Shown: positions 42,573-55,790, counted from the first letter of the stretch. The stretch is 64,000 bases of DNA from Marasmius tenuissimus (GCA_029532415.1 JAQOTA010000001.1:248001-312000); one strand, 5' to 3'. The notes: generated by a model from the letters alone, not told the origin. A program made the numbers and translations.

Positions 42573-43835
42573 GTCGTTCACTCAGGCTGGAACCATCCAC
42601 CAGCTCAGCGCCTGACCAGTAATGAAGGATAATGGATTGACCCATTCGAATAATTGAGGTAGTTGAGCTTTAAACACTTTATTCGACCACACCATGTAGC
42701 GCGAGCGTAGACAAAATTCTAATGGCCACACCTCGAGCTCACATCTTTGGGCGCCCACGTCTTGCCAAGCATAGTAACTGGATATATAGGATGCTCCGAC
42801 CACGATGCGATGAGCTGGAAATCTCGAGTACTCACAACTCGAGTCCACAAGGTATGGTCACAGAGAAGGTAGTGAACGGTGGCGAGTGATACCCAACTCA
42901 TAAGCCCTAGAATCCACGCAATGGTCCATATGACACGCGCGTAAACGAATATTCCTCCATTGGCTTACTTTGTTTGCACGCTAACACATATCGGACAAAT
43001 TGATGGGTAAAAGTACGAATCAACCAGTTACAGCTGCTAGACTGACCAAAGTCGTATGATCGCGCCCAAAGAGCCAAAATTTCAGGCGTCCAAGTCCGGG
43101 CGACCTAGACCAATCCTTGGCGAGATCCTGAGGCCCGAGATCGGACGTAGTTTCATATCAGACTCATTGCGAGTCCGTCACCTCTCCCAATCTCGCATGT
43201 TTTGACTATCCTCTGTACGCACATGAATTTACCACGGTGGCCAGGTGATAACGAGTTAAAGAACGAGGAGCGGTGGTAGACATCCTTCCCACCAGAATAG
43301 CTATCCAGCAAACGTCTCCGGAGTCGATGACATGACTGGTAGCAAAGTAGACAGTGCACTGGTCAAATTACCACAATAATTCGACCGCTTCTCGTTCCTA
43401 TCTTTGATCGGCTAGTGGCGGTCTCGGCAATCACCATCCCGAACCCTAAGTACCATCCCAGCTCAACACGTAAGTCAGGCAGTAAAAGGGTTGGAGTGAT
43501 TGAAGAGAGAGAAGTACAGAGGAAACAGACTGAGAGAAACTCTAGACGAGATTCTTGTAAGTAGATGTCGATATCCACTTCAAGCGATACGAATAAACGA
43601 CGAAAGTACCAGACACCCAGGAAACAAACTCCCCTTTCACTCACCCATCACAAAGCGTGTCCTTTTTGTCCGGATCAAATCATGGAACCTACAAAAGGAG
43701 CTGGCAGAATGAGCAGTCGAGAAAAACCACTCGCCTGCGGCCTGACGGGGAGAAGGGAGCGTATTACGACGTTAGAAAAGAAACGTGGGTGAGAAAAAAA
43801 GAAACTCATGCTGAGTAGAGATTGGTCGGACGAAT

Positions 43836-43862
43836 GCACGGACCAGTTTTAGGGGAGGCCAT
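43836..43862 (+). repeat. Dispersed repeat motif, copy 2
   Basis: GCACGGACCAGTTTTAGGGG then AGGCCAT; a purine-rich stretch with GGGGAGAAGGGAG lies about 80 bp upstream. Confidence 0.6.
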
Positions 43863-46282
43863 TCAAGGACTGACTCGGGACGGATGGGATAGTGTGGCCT
43901 TAAGTAGTCAAACCGCCATAGTGACTCTTCAAATCTATGGCCTAACACTACCGCCATCGAGGATTACGCTCTTGAACAACGTCGAGTATTCTAACTACTG
44001 CCAGATCGGCGCACAGGGTACTAGTATTGGTGACGCGAGTGCTGACATACCCCACCCTTCCAAACCTTCCAAATTACATCTCTTCGGGCGAGTTGAACCA
44101 GTAGATCAGTTGATCCTTTGAAAGACCACCCTCAATTCTCCTGCCTGTGTAGGCAGCAGGTGTCCCCGTGTGCGGAACGATAAGTAGGGGACCTGGGCGC
44201 CCTGGAACCAGCATATATTACAACTATAGCACTGAAACCGGGAAGTCCAACCCAAAACACCTTGTTTGCGAGCGGATCGGGAGAGGAGTAACACTTGACA
44301 TTCAAAGCGGAATACGTCAGATTAACCTACGTAGACTCAGCTGGTCGGGAGTGGCTGAAACAGATCGAGGAATCGGAGCGACAGATTCGGAGGTACTGAA
44401 TCGGATGTAGGCGGGTATTGTGGGGCTCGGATGGACGGACCAATGGGTTGTGAAAAGTAGCGGAAGTGGGTCAGAAGAATAGGGTAGCGAGGCACGAGCT
44501 GTGCATAGAGACCTTCGTGGATACTCCTTACCCTTGAGACCCGTTACAGTACCCTCGGAACCCGCTATAGCCATATGGTTTCACTGCTCGTGCCCGTAGT
44601 ACCGAACCATGGTGTCCAGTCATGCGGTCCACGGGGAGATACGAGCGTCATACTCAAACTCACGTGTGAATTCGTTGTAGTATCCGAGACAAAGACGTCA
44701 AGCTATAAGACCAGACAAATAACACCTGTATCAACGAACTTAAGAAATAGTCTCTACGCTTAAACGATTTTCCTCGAAAGAGTTATGATCATGTTCGCGT
44801 TTCTACTACGAGAATGGTGCCATTGAAGATACATGCCGCGGCCTCCTCCCAAAAGGTGAGACGTGTCATTTTCGAAAGGGTGGTTGACAAGAAAGATAGA
44901 ATCGCAGAAGATAAATGTTGAGAAGGCCGCTCCCCACCTACCAGCATGTCAAGTCGAGGTAGGCTATGCTGTAGAATTTTCCGAGTATACTGTGCATCGG
45001 CGGAAGGATGGTGGAAGTGAATCATGATTTGAGATTCTGTCAGAGTAGTGAGCTGAGTATTTTTCGTTTGGTTTCCTCCAGATATAAAATGGCCTGCATA
45101 CCTGGAATTGATATATCGAACGGAGTCGGACGAAAGGTCAAATTCTCTCAGAGGTAAATCAATGTCAACGAGGGATCAACTACAATCGGTGGGAGCCGCA
45201 GGTTACAGTCGACCATAAATAGAGCGAGGTTGTATAACCTTTGAAAGGTGTAACATCGTGATCCCATCGGGGACTGGATCACAATGGCCTACGAAACCTT
45301 GTAAGGGAGACTTTCGATGAAAGAATGGGCAGGGGTAGTGGTGGTAATGAAACAAATGAGATCTCAGAAATTGGGCCCACTTGGTCCATGCCTATCAGGG
45401 AGCGAATTTGATGAGTGATCGCGAGAGGAGCAAACGTATTCTGGTAATTGGTCTTGTATAGTTGATACAGAGTTGTAGCAAAAAATGTGAGTCGGGACTG
45501 TACGGTCCTTCTAGTCAAACGAGATCTGGCAACATCTCCAGAGGTGAATAGCGTAATTGGTGGTAAATACGACGTCGTCACTTAAAAGAGACAAGTCGCA
45601 AAAACAGACGGGCTCGCCAACCGTGAAGCCAGAGCGGACGTCAGTGGGGTGTAAATAGAAGAATCGATGTTGTTCGGATGGAAGTCCGCCTGATGACGCC
45701 CAACCAACACGAGAAAACAATCAAACGGACGAGGGCTTGACATGACATTGGGTATTCGTCGATAAAAGTTTCAAAACATTGGCAAACGAAAGACAACGAA
45801 TTATATCGGCCGTGGGTTTGAACAATGACTGACGAGTGCTTTTGAGGATAAAAAATGCGCTTCTTCATAGGTTGGTCATTGTACCACCAGAGCTGTGTCC
45901 GCAGGGGGAGAGACCCTATTAACATACCTCGATCTGGGGATCAGACAAAGAAACTTAAGAAACTTCTGAGACATGGAAGTCAAATGATAGATCCACACGC
46001 ACCACATAATCTAGTTCCCATAGTCTACAGTTCATCAATTTCAACGAGGCAGCCCTCTTCGAGGTAGCGCCTGTTCAAGCTCGCATCTTCGTCCGAACAT
46101 CTCTAACTTTGATGGGCCAAAGCCCGATGAAGCCCAGGCATGTCTGTCAGCATATTAAGCAATAACAGAGGGTGTATAATACCCTCTAAACGGCGAGCAA
46201 GGCTTTGAACTTTAGTGACCAGGGGGGGGAAAGGGAAGCAAGGGTGGGAAGATTCCGAGCCAGCCGGGAATTACTCGGACAC
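43863..46282. other. No gene recognised
   Basis: About 2.4 kb with only short frames on both strands and no repeat I can support. Confidence 0.4.
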
Positions 46283-46309
46283 GTGCGGGCCGACTCGAGG
46301 GGAGGTCAT
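46283..46309 (+). repeat. Dispersed repeat motif, copy 3
   Basis: GTGCGGGCCGACTCGAGGGG then AGGTCAT. The upstream tract GGGGGGGAAAGGGAAG and the preceding ATTACTCGG resemble copy 1. Confidence 0.6.
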
Positions 46310-47000
46310 TTCCGATTTCGCGGGTCTTGTTCCAATCCAAGCCCGAATCAAGATTGATATTTTGATCGGGGCAGCCAACTTGAGATTAGTGTGACTAGAC
46401 TATATACACCACTTCGCTCAACCTATTTCTGCAGCTTGTAAATGTGGTTTGGGCTGTCCTGTGGTGAGTATCCCGGCTACTCTTCGTCACCCGGAAACTC
46501 AAGTCACGGTTTGAAATGGCAGGTACAATGCCTCTTAAAGTACAGCAGTACAGCGCGTCTAATGCCACGTACCGATGGTATCCAAGTTACCTAAGAGACC
46601 GCGGGACGCTCGGGCTAGAAAACTGTGCTCAATTTTTCGAGACTCAAGTATAGGTAATCGACTAATTCGGAAGGGTACTTGGCTCAAGTGGTTTGTCGGA
46701 ATGACTGGTAAACCGCTGTAATACCATCACGACTGTGATGTGAGCTTGATATGTTCGAAGAGATAATACTTTGATTGTTGAGAATCAGTGCATTATCTTG
46801 TCGGGAAATATGGTAAGATATGGAGTGGCATTACTCTGATTAGTCTAAAATACAGTAGGGATCGAAGGTTATCAATTGATCAGTCTCAATATCTATCTCG
46901 GTTGCCAGCCAGGATTTCAACGATAATGACGACCGCATATGCAGGAAGAAACTCCATTACATCTCCGTCCGTCCCTAAAGTAATTCATGTCAGTGAAATC

Positions 47001-47633
47001 TCAGAAACGGGTTGGATGAGTGTTCAATGCGACGAACGGCAATGTAATCCAATTAGCGGTGGCTCCAGTATTGCTATATGATGTAGACCCTGTGTACTGG
47101 CCGGGGTTGTGCATATGATGGCCACCGCCAACACCACGAGAGGTGCTTACTGGCGTGTATGAGGGGCCACCGACCTGTCCATAACCCGCCGGATGTCCCG
47201 GCACGGGGACCGGATATGCAGACGGTGCGCCAGACGCATTGTTCATTGGGCTTGGAGTGTTGGGATACCTGGTGGATGGCGGGTAGGGATATGGGCTCTG
47301 CACGCCTGGCCCCGGCGTACAAGAAGACGGGTTGTATGCTGGACCGACGTAATGCGTAGCGGACGTGTTGCCGGGAGCCATCGAGGAGTACGGATAAAAC
47401 AACCTTATACTTCCGTCGTCCTCCTGCGTAGGAGCACTCGTAGAGGGCGGCCTGACGGGCTCAAATACGCACTCTAGAGCATGTCTTCTACATCGCTCGC
47501 AGGGACGGGTCGTCCCAGCAGGATCTATGTTACACTAGGTACAATTTAGCCTATTGATGCTTTGCAGGTTGAGGTTAAGGCTGGATAATCCACTCACCTT
47601 GACTTTACGCCTCCGGCAATTGGTGCAGGCCAT
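47001..47633 (-). CDS. Short Zn2Cys6 binuclear-cluster protein
   Basis: Exon 1 (47633-47598) encodes MACTNCRRRKVK and exon 2 (47534-47001) continues CNIDPAGTTRPCERCRRHAL and then ECVFEP, with a 63-nt GT-AG intron. The spacing is CX2CX6CX10CX2CX6C, a complete fungal Zn2Cys6 DNA-binding cluster split by the intron, a common position. The rest (~155 residues) is rich in Pro, Tyr, Gly and Ser (YPYPPSTRYPNTPSP) with no fungal transcription-factor middle homology region. Product as drawn is 189 residues; a further 3' intron could extend it. Probably a nuclear regulator; targets unknown. Confidence 0.75.
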
Positions 47634-49492
47634 GATTACGCGTATTGGGTAAGGAGAAGCTCTGCCTTGGCTCCCGGAATTTGACATCGTTCTCGATTCT
47701 TGACTTGTGGTGGCTTCTGAGTTGAGAGTTCGGGGATTTCCTGAAAGCCTGTGGATGACAAGGTAGCCTTCTTATACATACAGGTATCCGCCACTTCCTA
47801 ATATCGCCCAAGAGAAGGCTGAATGACCTCACGTCTACAAGGCCCAATTACTGTATTGCTATCTGCTGTGAATGAGAATTTACATCCAGTGTATTTGTGG
47901 ATTGACTAAACTCTTGAGGATGAAGAGCATTAGCCAAACAAAAGGGATGCTGCTAACACTACGCTTCCCGAAGTGAACCATGCCAACACCCCGCACTTTC
48001 AGGGGCAATAGCACCGAAGTCGTCGAACACCGAAAGATCAGCTCTTACAGCTACCCGGCCGGTGGCATAGGCGGAAAGAGTTGAGGCCGCAATGACTTGG
48101 TAATAGTGTGAGCCACTTAGAAGGGATGCAAGATCATGGGACGTGCAAGTGAATGCAAAAGACGTATCTCAACGGCCACTCGGCTGCTATAACTCCGAAA
48201 TTCCTTAAGCCTCGCGGCGCCCCAAAGCAATGTCACGACATATAGTGAAATAGAAGTTGACTTCCTATCCCACGTCATGGGCTTTCTTGTCTCCAACAAT
48301 GTGTCCTAGGGTGGTTGAATATCAACTGATGACGCGAGAGTGTTTGATCGTCTCACAGCTGCTGCAGTTAGGCCCATATCGAAGATAGGTGAGAGCGTAC
48401 ATGAAGAAAAACTATCGAAGAATAAGGTTATCTGTAAAATGTTGTCTGGTGAGTCGTGCTGACATGAACGGAGAATTGAGGGCTCACCTCTTATCACAGT
48501 AGAGCATCATGAGAGTATCAAGTCCGTAGAGCTCAGAGACATCTTTTTTATGCTGTACAGGACTGTTTGGGTGCCAGGAAATGGCAGGCACCCAAACTAA
48601 CATCCTCATTGCAATGTAAGGTACTTTGCCGGCTTAGCAACAGCTACTGTATTCAGGGCATGCTGAGTTCAGATCTTTGACGGAAAAAGGCTGAGTTTTC
48701 CTGCCACCACTCGTATCAATAAACTCGATACGTACAGCATGTCAGTCAACACAACGCTTGATCGGAGGCGCTCACTGAGTTGATTGACCCGTATCCCTGT
48801 GACGCGTTCCTAAGCTCACGGTCCTCTGTTGGTTGAGCCTATTTTAAAGGTTGCGTTCACGACGGGCTCGTCTCAGTGGCTGCATGAGCAGTCGTTAAAG
48901 ATAATTGGAAAGGAAAGGTTGTAAACTAGCGTGACCTCTTGCGCTTATCGACGTATCGACGGGGACTTCGCATCAGTTCCAAGGCTAAACATATCTCGAG
49001 ATAGATCTGGAAACACCAACTCCGAGTCGCACCCCTTCATTCATTTCGAGGCAAGCTCGGTGATCAGCCATCAGTTGTATCTCCACATCCCCTCAACTCC
49101 TCTCAATCTCTCAATACCTGGTGATGCCAAGCGGAGTGAGCAGAACAAACAGATTCATCAGCCTGGTACTGAGCACAGGCCAAAACCGGGTCGGTCCGAG
49201 CGGCGTACACGGGAATATAGGAAAGGCAACTGTACGATAGGTGATAAGGGTTGAAGTTCACATATCTTAGGTGAGGACAAAGCGTCACAATGACAAAACG
49301 AAATGAGTGATTCCGACGATAGTCTCTACGACTCGCGAGATATACCGATGAGTATGCCGTGCTCGAATCTCACCTGTCGAACCGCAACTGAACAATGCAA
49401 TCAAAGATTATTGGCAGGCTGAGGCCGACTCGACCAGATGTAAAAATAACCCATGAGCCCATGCCGCGTTGACTACTGTAGGTAGGCTCGTG
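47634..49492. other. No gene recognised; one hairpin at 48565-48597
   Basis: GTTTGGGTGCC and GGCACCCAAAC (48565-48575, 48587-48597) form a perfect 11-bp stem with an 11-nt loop. Otherwise only short frames are seen. Confidence 0.45.
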
Positions 49493-50530
49493 ACCAGCCG
49501 TTCTTTCAAACTCCGCGCTCGTTCGAAAGAACGGCTGGTATGCACGGTTCACTTTTTACCGTGTCACGCATTTGTGACAACGGACTTAGAGAAATTACGC
49601 TCTCTCACCTTGCCCGCAATCATTACCTCCGCCGCCTTCCCCTTCCTCCTATGACCTTTCCTCTTCTTGCACAAATTTCAAAGCACCAACGTTTCTGATG
49701 ACTCTCATGCGTCGGGAAAACTATACCTTTGCACGAAATCAAACACCAGCTTTGTTCCGCCTTACTGGTGACTGGGAATATTTTCCTTGAACCAAACAAG
49801 GGGCCTCTACCTCGCAGCTCGCCGAACTCAACAATACTACCAGCCTGAAGACTCGAAGACTCGCCATCTCTCGTACATCAGCTCTGGAATGCCTTTTTGG
49901 TTGGCTCCATTCTTTGTTCTGTGCTCAATGCTGGAGGTAGGAATCACAGGACGAGGCTTTGTGGTGCACATTTTGCGCTATTTTGTTTATTTTTCGGCAC
50001 TAATTCCTACCTTTATCTTTTGGTGCGCCGTTATCTTAGGCTAGTTCTCGAATTCGACCCCTTGAGGCTTGCATCCGATTTCAGCACCAGAAGTTGCCCG
50101 GAAATGCCGCCGTTAATCGGGCTCAAGATGTTGTTCAAACCCCTCCAGTTTTCCTCTGACTGCAAAGCTTCAACCCCAGCATGTACCTATGTACATCACC
50201 CTTCAGAAAAGCGGCCTTCTGCAATGCAGCCCTGTGCTCGATGCTCACACTCTGCTGTGTTACGCGTCACGTGACTTACTCGCGTTCTGGGGTTTGTTCA
50301 CCACAATTTTCGCAATAACTTTCGTCAGTCTGCATTTCATTCTTTCTCGCGCTAACAGAGACATGTAATAGACAGTATGGACTGGGAATGCACATTTTTG
50401 TTAGAATATTCGACGTTACGGGCATTGAGGAATAATCTTTGTGCCCGCGACAAAATGTCAATCAACGAAATTTGGATAAGTCCGTTGTCAGAAATGGTCG
50501 ACCCGCCAAAAAGTGAACCGTGCCTACCAG
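49493..50530. mobile_element. TIR element X, about 1 kb, with hairpin at its left edge
   Basis: Left arm from 49535 (CTGGTATGCACGGTTCAC...) and right arm ending 50530 are inverted copies over about 60 bp, sharing CACGGTTCACTTTTT and TGACAACGGACTTA. TA dinucleotides at 49539-49540 and 50525-50526 could be the target duplication. A perfect 15-bp hairpin (ACCAGCCGTTCTTTC / GAAAGAACGGCTGGT) spans 49493-49539. No transposase frame was recognised. Confidence 0.55.
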
Positions 50531-50600
50531 TCGGTAGGTGAACCCACCCAATTTTACACTCCGCACTACCAAATTTGGACGCCATCAGTAGCCCGGGTAA

Positions 50601-51661
50601 CACTGGGGGCATTTTTTTGTCAAGTAGGACATGTTATGGTGGTGTCAAGTAGGGCATGACCCAAGATGGCCTTTTGCAGGGCCACTGTGACTGAAAACAA
50701 AGAGAAAATATGTTTCTTTTGTCCAGTATCTAAGAATTCTGCTCCGGGAAATAGATATACTGACTCCGAACGCGGGTACCAACAAAAGGATCCCCGTGAC
50801 CGAGCCGCAATGCCAGGTACGGTCATTTTGTGCATCAAACAATGTTGAGGCATCCAGCAAATTGCTGTCTCGCACCGTAGAAGCATGTATTCAGTTGAAT
50901 GTCTTCTTGGAGTTCTCCTGCTCCATTGGAGGACCTTGTCGACCATTGAATTTTCAACAACCGGTCACCGGTCAATCTCAGGAGTTATACTTATTACTAT
51001 TAGAGTGGTACCGGCAGGTGCCACTAGCTTCTCTGCTTGGCGGGTTCCCTTCAACACAAGACTTGCAAAATACAGGGTATATTGTCTCAGATCTCCACTC
51101 TACATCTGGGCTTGCTAATGAGGTAAATTTAATCAGCTATATTTTCCACCTGAGATGTGCTGAATTCAACGGCAACTTGGGAATCTCACTCGCCACATCG
51201 AACGGTGCTGGCATACCGGTCGGAAATTCAGGAATCCCAAATCTCTTGCAATCTATTAGTGCGTGGCAGGCTGATAGCCAGATATCTTCTTGCCTGTATA
51301 CCTTTATGAGTACTTGCCAAGTACCATATACATACTACACACGCTCGAGACCACCGAATATTTTTTCTCTCACAGTTGATGGGTTGGACAGTGCATGCCG
51401 CCGGCGGACTCTTAATATTAGTGCCATGCGAATGTTGCCGGTGAAGCGGCGGGCAGGTTGGTGAAACTGGGAGTCCAAGCACCACCCGGAGTACCTCTGT
51501 AGAGTGGCTAGAGAATGTAATAACACTTGATTGATGCCCGAAAAGAATTACACATATTTTCCCTCATCCCAGTCACGATGGCCTTGCAAAAGACCATTTA
51601 TGTCATGACTTACTTGACACCACCACGGCATGACCTACTTGACAGAAAAATGCCCCCAGTG
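50601..51661. mobile_element. TIR element Y, 1,061 bp, TAA-flanked (PIF/Harbinger-like)
   Basis: About 100 bp at each end are inverted copies beginning CACTGGGGGCATTTTT and including TGTCAAGTAGG twice. TAA flanks both ends (50598-50600 and 51662-51664), fitting the 3-bp TWA duplication of PIF/Harbinger elements. The centre holds a 222-codon plus-strand frame (50796-51464) with no recognised domain, so the element is probably non-autonomous. Confidence 0.7.
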
Positions 51662-51832
51662 TAAGGTTCACCTACCAACGGCTTGCGAGTCTATACTGTA
51701 GGAGTCAAACTTGTAACCTCATGGTTCCCACGTTCATCAACAAAACTCACAGATCAGTAATGTCAAATTGTACAGTCGCGAGCTTGAGCAGGATGCAGTA
51801 CAACTCAATAACAACTTGAACTCATTATAGTA

Positions 51833-51972
51833 CTGTCCTATTTCACTCAATTCAGATAGTCACAGGTCACAATGATCTTCGGAAACACCGCCAATAATTT
51901 TCTCTTGATTTATGGGAATTTTTGGCGAAAATTGAAAGTCACGTGCCATTCGAATTGAGTGAAATAGGACAG
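51833..51972. mobile_element. TA-flanked MITE, 140 bp
   Basis: Perfect 21-bp inverted repeats (CTGTCCTATTTCACTCAATTC, shown here as 51833-51853 and 51952-51972) flanked by TA on both sides. The centre is non-coding. The stretch 51975-52800 has no recognised gene. Confidence 0.85.
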
Positions 51973-52800
51973 TAATTGGCGGTTCAAGCGTCCCGAAACA
52001 TGGTCCCACAACAGTGAGAGGACGTCATGACCCTGATCAAAACGGAAGATCGTTGATTATTAGACGGTGTCTATGAGTTTCAATTGAGAGCAAGGGAGGA
52101 CAACTATAGCTGTCGTGAGTCCATGGACCCTACCAGACAAGAGAGGGTGATGCAGTTTCTTGTGTTAGCCCGGGTGAGGAGCCCAACCAACGGATAGCAT
52201 TCGAAAATCATTTGAATGCGTACACCGGGAGAGAGGTTTGGAGTGCAACAAGGTTTCCTAACCGAGGGTATCGGGACGCCTAGAGATAACGTTAAGGATA
52301 GACTGAATAGTAATCGAGGATCGAACCCGAAGCAATGGTTTAGGCCCGTTAAATTACTGGCATTATTGACTAGGGTCGCGTTGAAATTTAGTCAAAGGAT
52401 TGATCAACGCGAGAACTGTCTGCGGGAAAAGAAAAACGACCGGAGGTAGCGTCAAAGATACGGCAAATACCTCGTCGAGCATGGATCTGAGGCTCCAACA
52501 AACGGCCCTCATATGAAGGAGCATTTATGGACTGAATAGCGGGAACGGCCGCACACCAAACTCTAAAGGTGAAAAAGGCATGCGCGGAGCTGTAATACGA
52601 GCAAACAAACGCTGCGAAAGATATATGTAAATGTACCAACTATCGATAGATCACATCTGATAGACCTAGCAGACAAACTAAGCGAGATCGAGTTAACTAA
52701 ACTGTGAATTCTATCAGATTTATTGTCTTTCCCTGATACGTCAAAGAGGCGAGAGGTGAAGTACGCTTGGACAAAAAACTGCCATGGCCCATGAGAGGGC

Positions 52801-53365
52801 TGGTGTTGCCAACGGTCAGTCCGATTCGGTTCCGTTCCCGGACCGCGGCTCAAACCAAACTGTGGTTCCATGAGCCGTTGGCAGGATGCGGTTCCTCGAG
52901 TGGCTCTGACCGGTTAACCGTGTTTTGACTCTTGAGCCACTCAAGTAATCCCCCCCCCTGAAGCTTATAGAAACTCTACTTGTGGTATTCGAAATATATC
53001 TAAGCTATTTTTATTGAATAGTTTCAGAGGGAGGCCATTTTAAATGCCATTACGGGTCCAGGAATTGGCTTCCACTGGCCTTCCACGTGACGACCCACAG
53101 GTGGTTTGTCTGTCCCATGCCAAGACCAAGCCTTCTCCACCTCGTACTGACTGATATTTACTGAATCCTTCCTGTTTTTGTGATCTATAAAGGCTCAGAT
53201 AGATTTTAGATAGCTTTAGAGTATCTCAAGACTCAAATTTTGAGGGGGAATAAACATATTACTGGAAGGGGGCTCAGACTGGTCAAACCGGTTCTGGAAC
53301 CGGTTCTGAGCAATTGAGATGGCTCCCCGGTGAGCCGTTTTGCCGAGTGGTTCCACCCGGTTGGA
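52801..53365. mobile_element. Truncated, diverged relative of the hAT-type MITE
   Basis: It starts TGGTGTTGCCAACGGTC like 20005-20614 and keeps the same order of blocks: GC-rich end, AT-rich centre, GACCCACAGGTGG and CCCATGCCAAG motifs, then GGTTCTGAGC and GGTGAGCCGTTTTGCCG. The last ~60 bp with the right terminal repeat are missing, so no target duplication can be shown. Confidence 0.7.
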
Positions 53366-54017
53366 ATAGACGGAGGAACTGAAAGAGTCTAGGCAATGTC
53401 CTTGTTGGTTCAACAAGAAGAGCCCCAAATTGAGTGGGCACTCAAGCACATTACCATTGCCTGACCACAGGAATTAAGAACCTTTGTGGATCCTTCCCTC
53501 GCCTATCGTTATGATAAAAAATGTTGTGTTTTCAGCCTTCACCACGACGGACAACTTCCAAGGCAAAGAAATCTTGCCCCTGATGGTCATAGGAGTGGTT
53601 TGGGCTCAAAAAAGTGGGGAGATACCCCATACCCCAGCTGGCGTGGAGATTACGTTGGCAAAAACCCGGAGTGGAAATGGAGCAGATCATTTTTGGAGGA
53701 GCCCACTGGATCATTTGCGGTAGAGCCGTTCTTTACTGTACCTTCGCGTCGTGACACTAGCAACCAAATTCGTTCTATACTAGCAAACATCGGGAAAACA
53801 AGGGGCGCCGGAAATGTTCGACGCATCGATAGGGACTACTAATCTGTCAAGGGTATATCCCAAAGAAGGCTTAGCTTTCTACTGTATGCTCCTCAATCCC
53901 CGTCGCTCTTCCGCAAGCACCATCTAGTTTGGTGGCGTAGTTGTGTCAGAAACATAATGGCAGCGTTGTGCGGCCTTTCGCCGCCTCAGAGCATTCTGAT
54001 GCATTTTTGGTAGAGGC

Positions 54018-54410
54018 ATGGCTCCAAAAGATTCCATAATGGTCCATCATATTGGGTTTCCTGCACTCAGTCCCGCCTCTTACATGGCAGGAATGGATCT
54101 TCCCGACACGATCATCGCATCTATCTTACATGAGCGGGTTGTCAGGTACTGCGCACAGAAGGTTCAGTTTCAACGGCGCGAACCGTCGAATATGACCGAA
54201 ATTAGCAATAGGAGCCGGGAAAGAAAAAAAAGAATGGTTATGTTGAGTTTTTATCAAACAAGGGCAGTAGAATGGCGGAAGGAAATACAAGGAACGCCCC
54301 TCACACTACACGAAAAAGTGGTTTGGTCGCAAGGTGCTTTTGACGCAGAGGAATCGAGATCAACTGGGGATGCAGCAAGCACCGCATCAACTGACAGCAA
54401 TAGGGCTTAA
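54018..54410 (+). CDS. Hypothetical protein, 130 codons
   Basis: ATG-started frame with MAPKDSIMVHHIGFPALSP at its N-terminus and a basic middle (RSRERKKRMVML). No recognised domain. Support is only that the frame is open. 53366-54017 and 54411-55027 show nothing firmer. Confidence 0.2.
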   Translation: MAPKDSIMVHHIGFPALSPASYMAGMDLPDTIIASILHERVVRYCAQKVQFQRREPSNMTEISNRSRERKKRMVMLSFYQTRAVEWRKEIQGTPLTLHEKVVWSQGAFDAEESRSTGDAASTASTDSNRA

Positions 54411-55027
54411 GGATCGAAAGAGCCCAAGCAGGATTAATGTTGCGACAACTATTCAGTTTGGGCTTGAGTTGAAGAAGACGGATATGGAAACACAAAAGAT
54501 ACTCAACCTTCCGCGACCACGTTCGTCTTCGAACCTCACCGATGGTTGCCTTGGTTTCAGCTGGCAATTGGGCCGGGTTAAATACAAAAGGTTTATCTAG
54601 AACGAAAGGCGTTCGAGCTGTGTCCTTGGCACAATCTTTTCTGCCGAAGCCATGACCACCCTAGCTTACCATCCGCCACCAAGGAACGTCAATGCTGTCA
54701 GTTGTATTTCGGAGTCGCCTGTGAGCATGCGACGCACCAAAACACTCAGAAATCATTTTTAATATCCCTTCGTTGATGTCCAATCGAATCACACTAAACA
54801 CAGTAGCTCATCATCTCCGGGATCCTGTCATGATAGTAACGTTCTATGAAAGGATGGCTAATCAGTCGTGTCAATAGAGATATTGAGAGCGGCGAACATT
54901 CATCATACCTTTGTAGGGCCAGAAACCAGTGGAACGATTCATAATGGTAGTGGGGGAAAGAAACTAAAGGTGGGAACATCCGTTAGAATCCATTCAATGC
55001 GAACGAGCGGTGGTTCAATGGTGCTGC

Positions 55028-55054
55028 GCACGGACCAACTTGAGGGGAGGCTAT
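55028..55054 (+). repeat. Dispersed repeat motif, copy 4
   Basis: GCACGGACCAACTTGAGGGG then AGGCTAT, with GTGGGGGAAAGAAAC about 75 bp upstream. Confidence 0.65.
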
Positions 55055-55685
55055 GTCTCATGCGAGCATATGAACCTCGGAAGCTACTCAAGGGTACTCT
55101 CTCACTTTAGTGTCCTACCGTGCCTTGGAGATGGATGTGTGGACAAACGGTGGTTGTTGCTGTTGATCAACCACAAACATACACGTATGCTCTTCGTCGT
55201 GTGGATTGTTTCTTCCTCTCAAAATTCATGAGATTCCCAGATCGTGATTTCTCCAGCGTCGAAGATCACAATCCCATCGTCAGGTCTTTCAAGCTCTTAA
55301 ACGTCCTCGCAAGACATTGACTTGAGCTCATGATCTGTAAGATGCACCATGTGATGCTGCAAGTGCACTTCTGATATTGCTGGGGAGAGACAGAGCTGAT
55401 TGTTTCACGTCGCGCGCTTTTCTCTTCAGTTTGAGCTGACCGATTCTTTTCTGGAACTTCACTATGCCTCCAGTAAAAGCCTATGGTACAGAATGACTCG
55501 GTCTGTATCATTGGGTACCGGGTTTTATTCAGGAGTGAGGAGAGCACCTCTTTTAACGAATATCAGATTTAACCAGCCCCGTTCAGCCGTAGTTTGGTAC
55601 GTCCATCCTTCCACCTCCTCATCTACGGCAAACAACAATGGCAGTGTGACGGACATACCCAAAATCAGACCTCCAACTTTACAGC

Positions 55686-55790
55686 GGCCTAATGGTCTAG
55701 TAGTATGATTCTCGCTTTGGGTGTCAAAAGGCCGTGTCGTGCCGTCCACCTGTGTGCGAGAGGTCCTGGGTTCAATTCCCAGTTGGGCCC
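55686..55790 (+). tRNA. tRNA-Pro(TGG) with intron
   Basis: Acceptor stem GGCCTAA/TTGGGCC (one wobble), D arm GTCTAGTAGTATGAT and T arm CTGGG-TTCAATT-CCCAG. The anticodon stem CTCGC/GCGAG encloses TTTGGG, anticodon TGG. The intron is about 33 nt (55722-55754) after position 37. A run of T lies about 20 bp downstream. All stems are sound, so it is probably functional. Confidence 0.88.
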
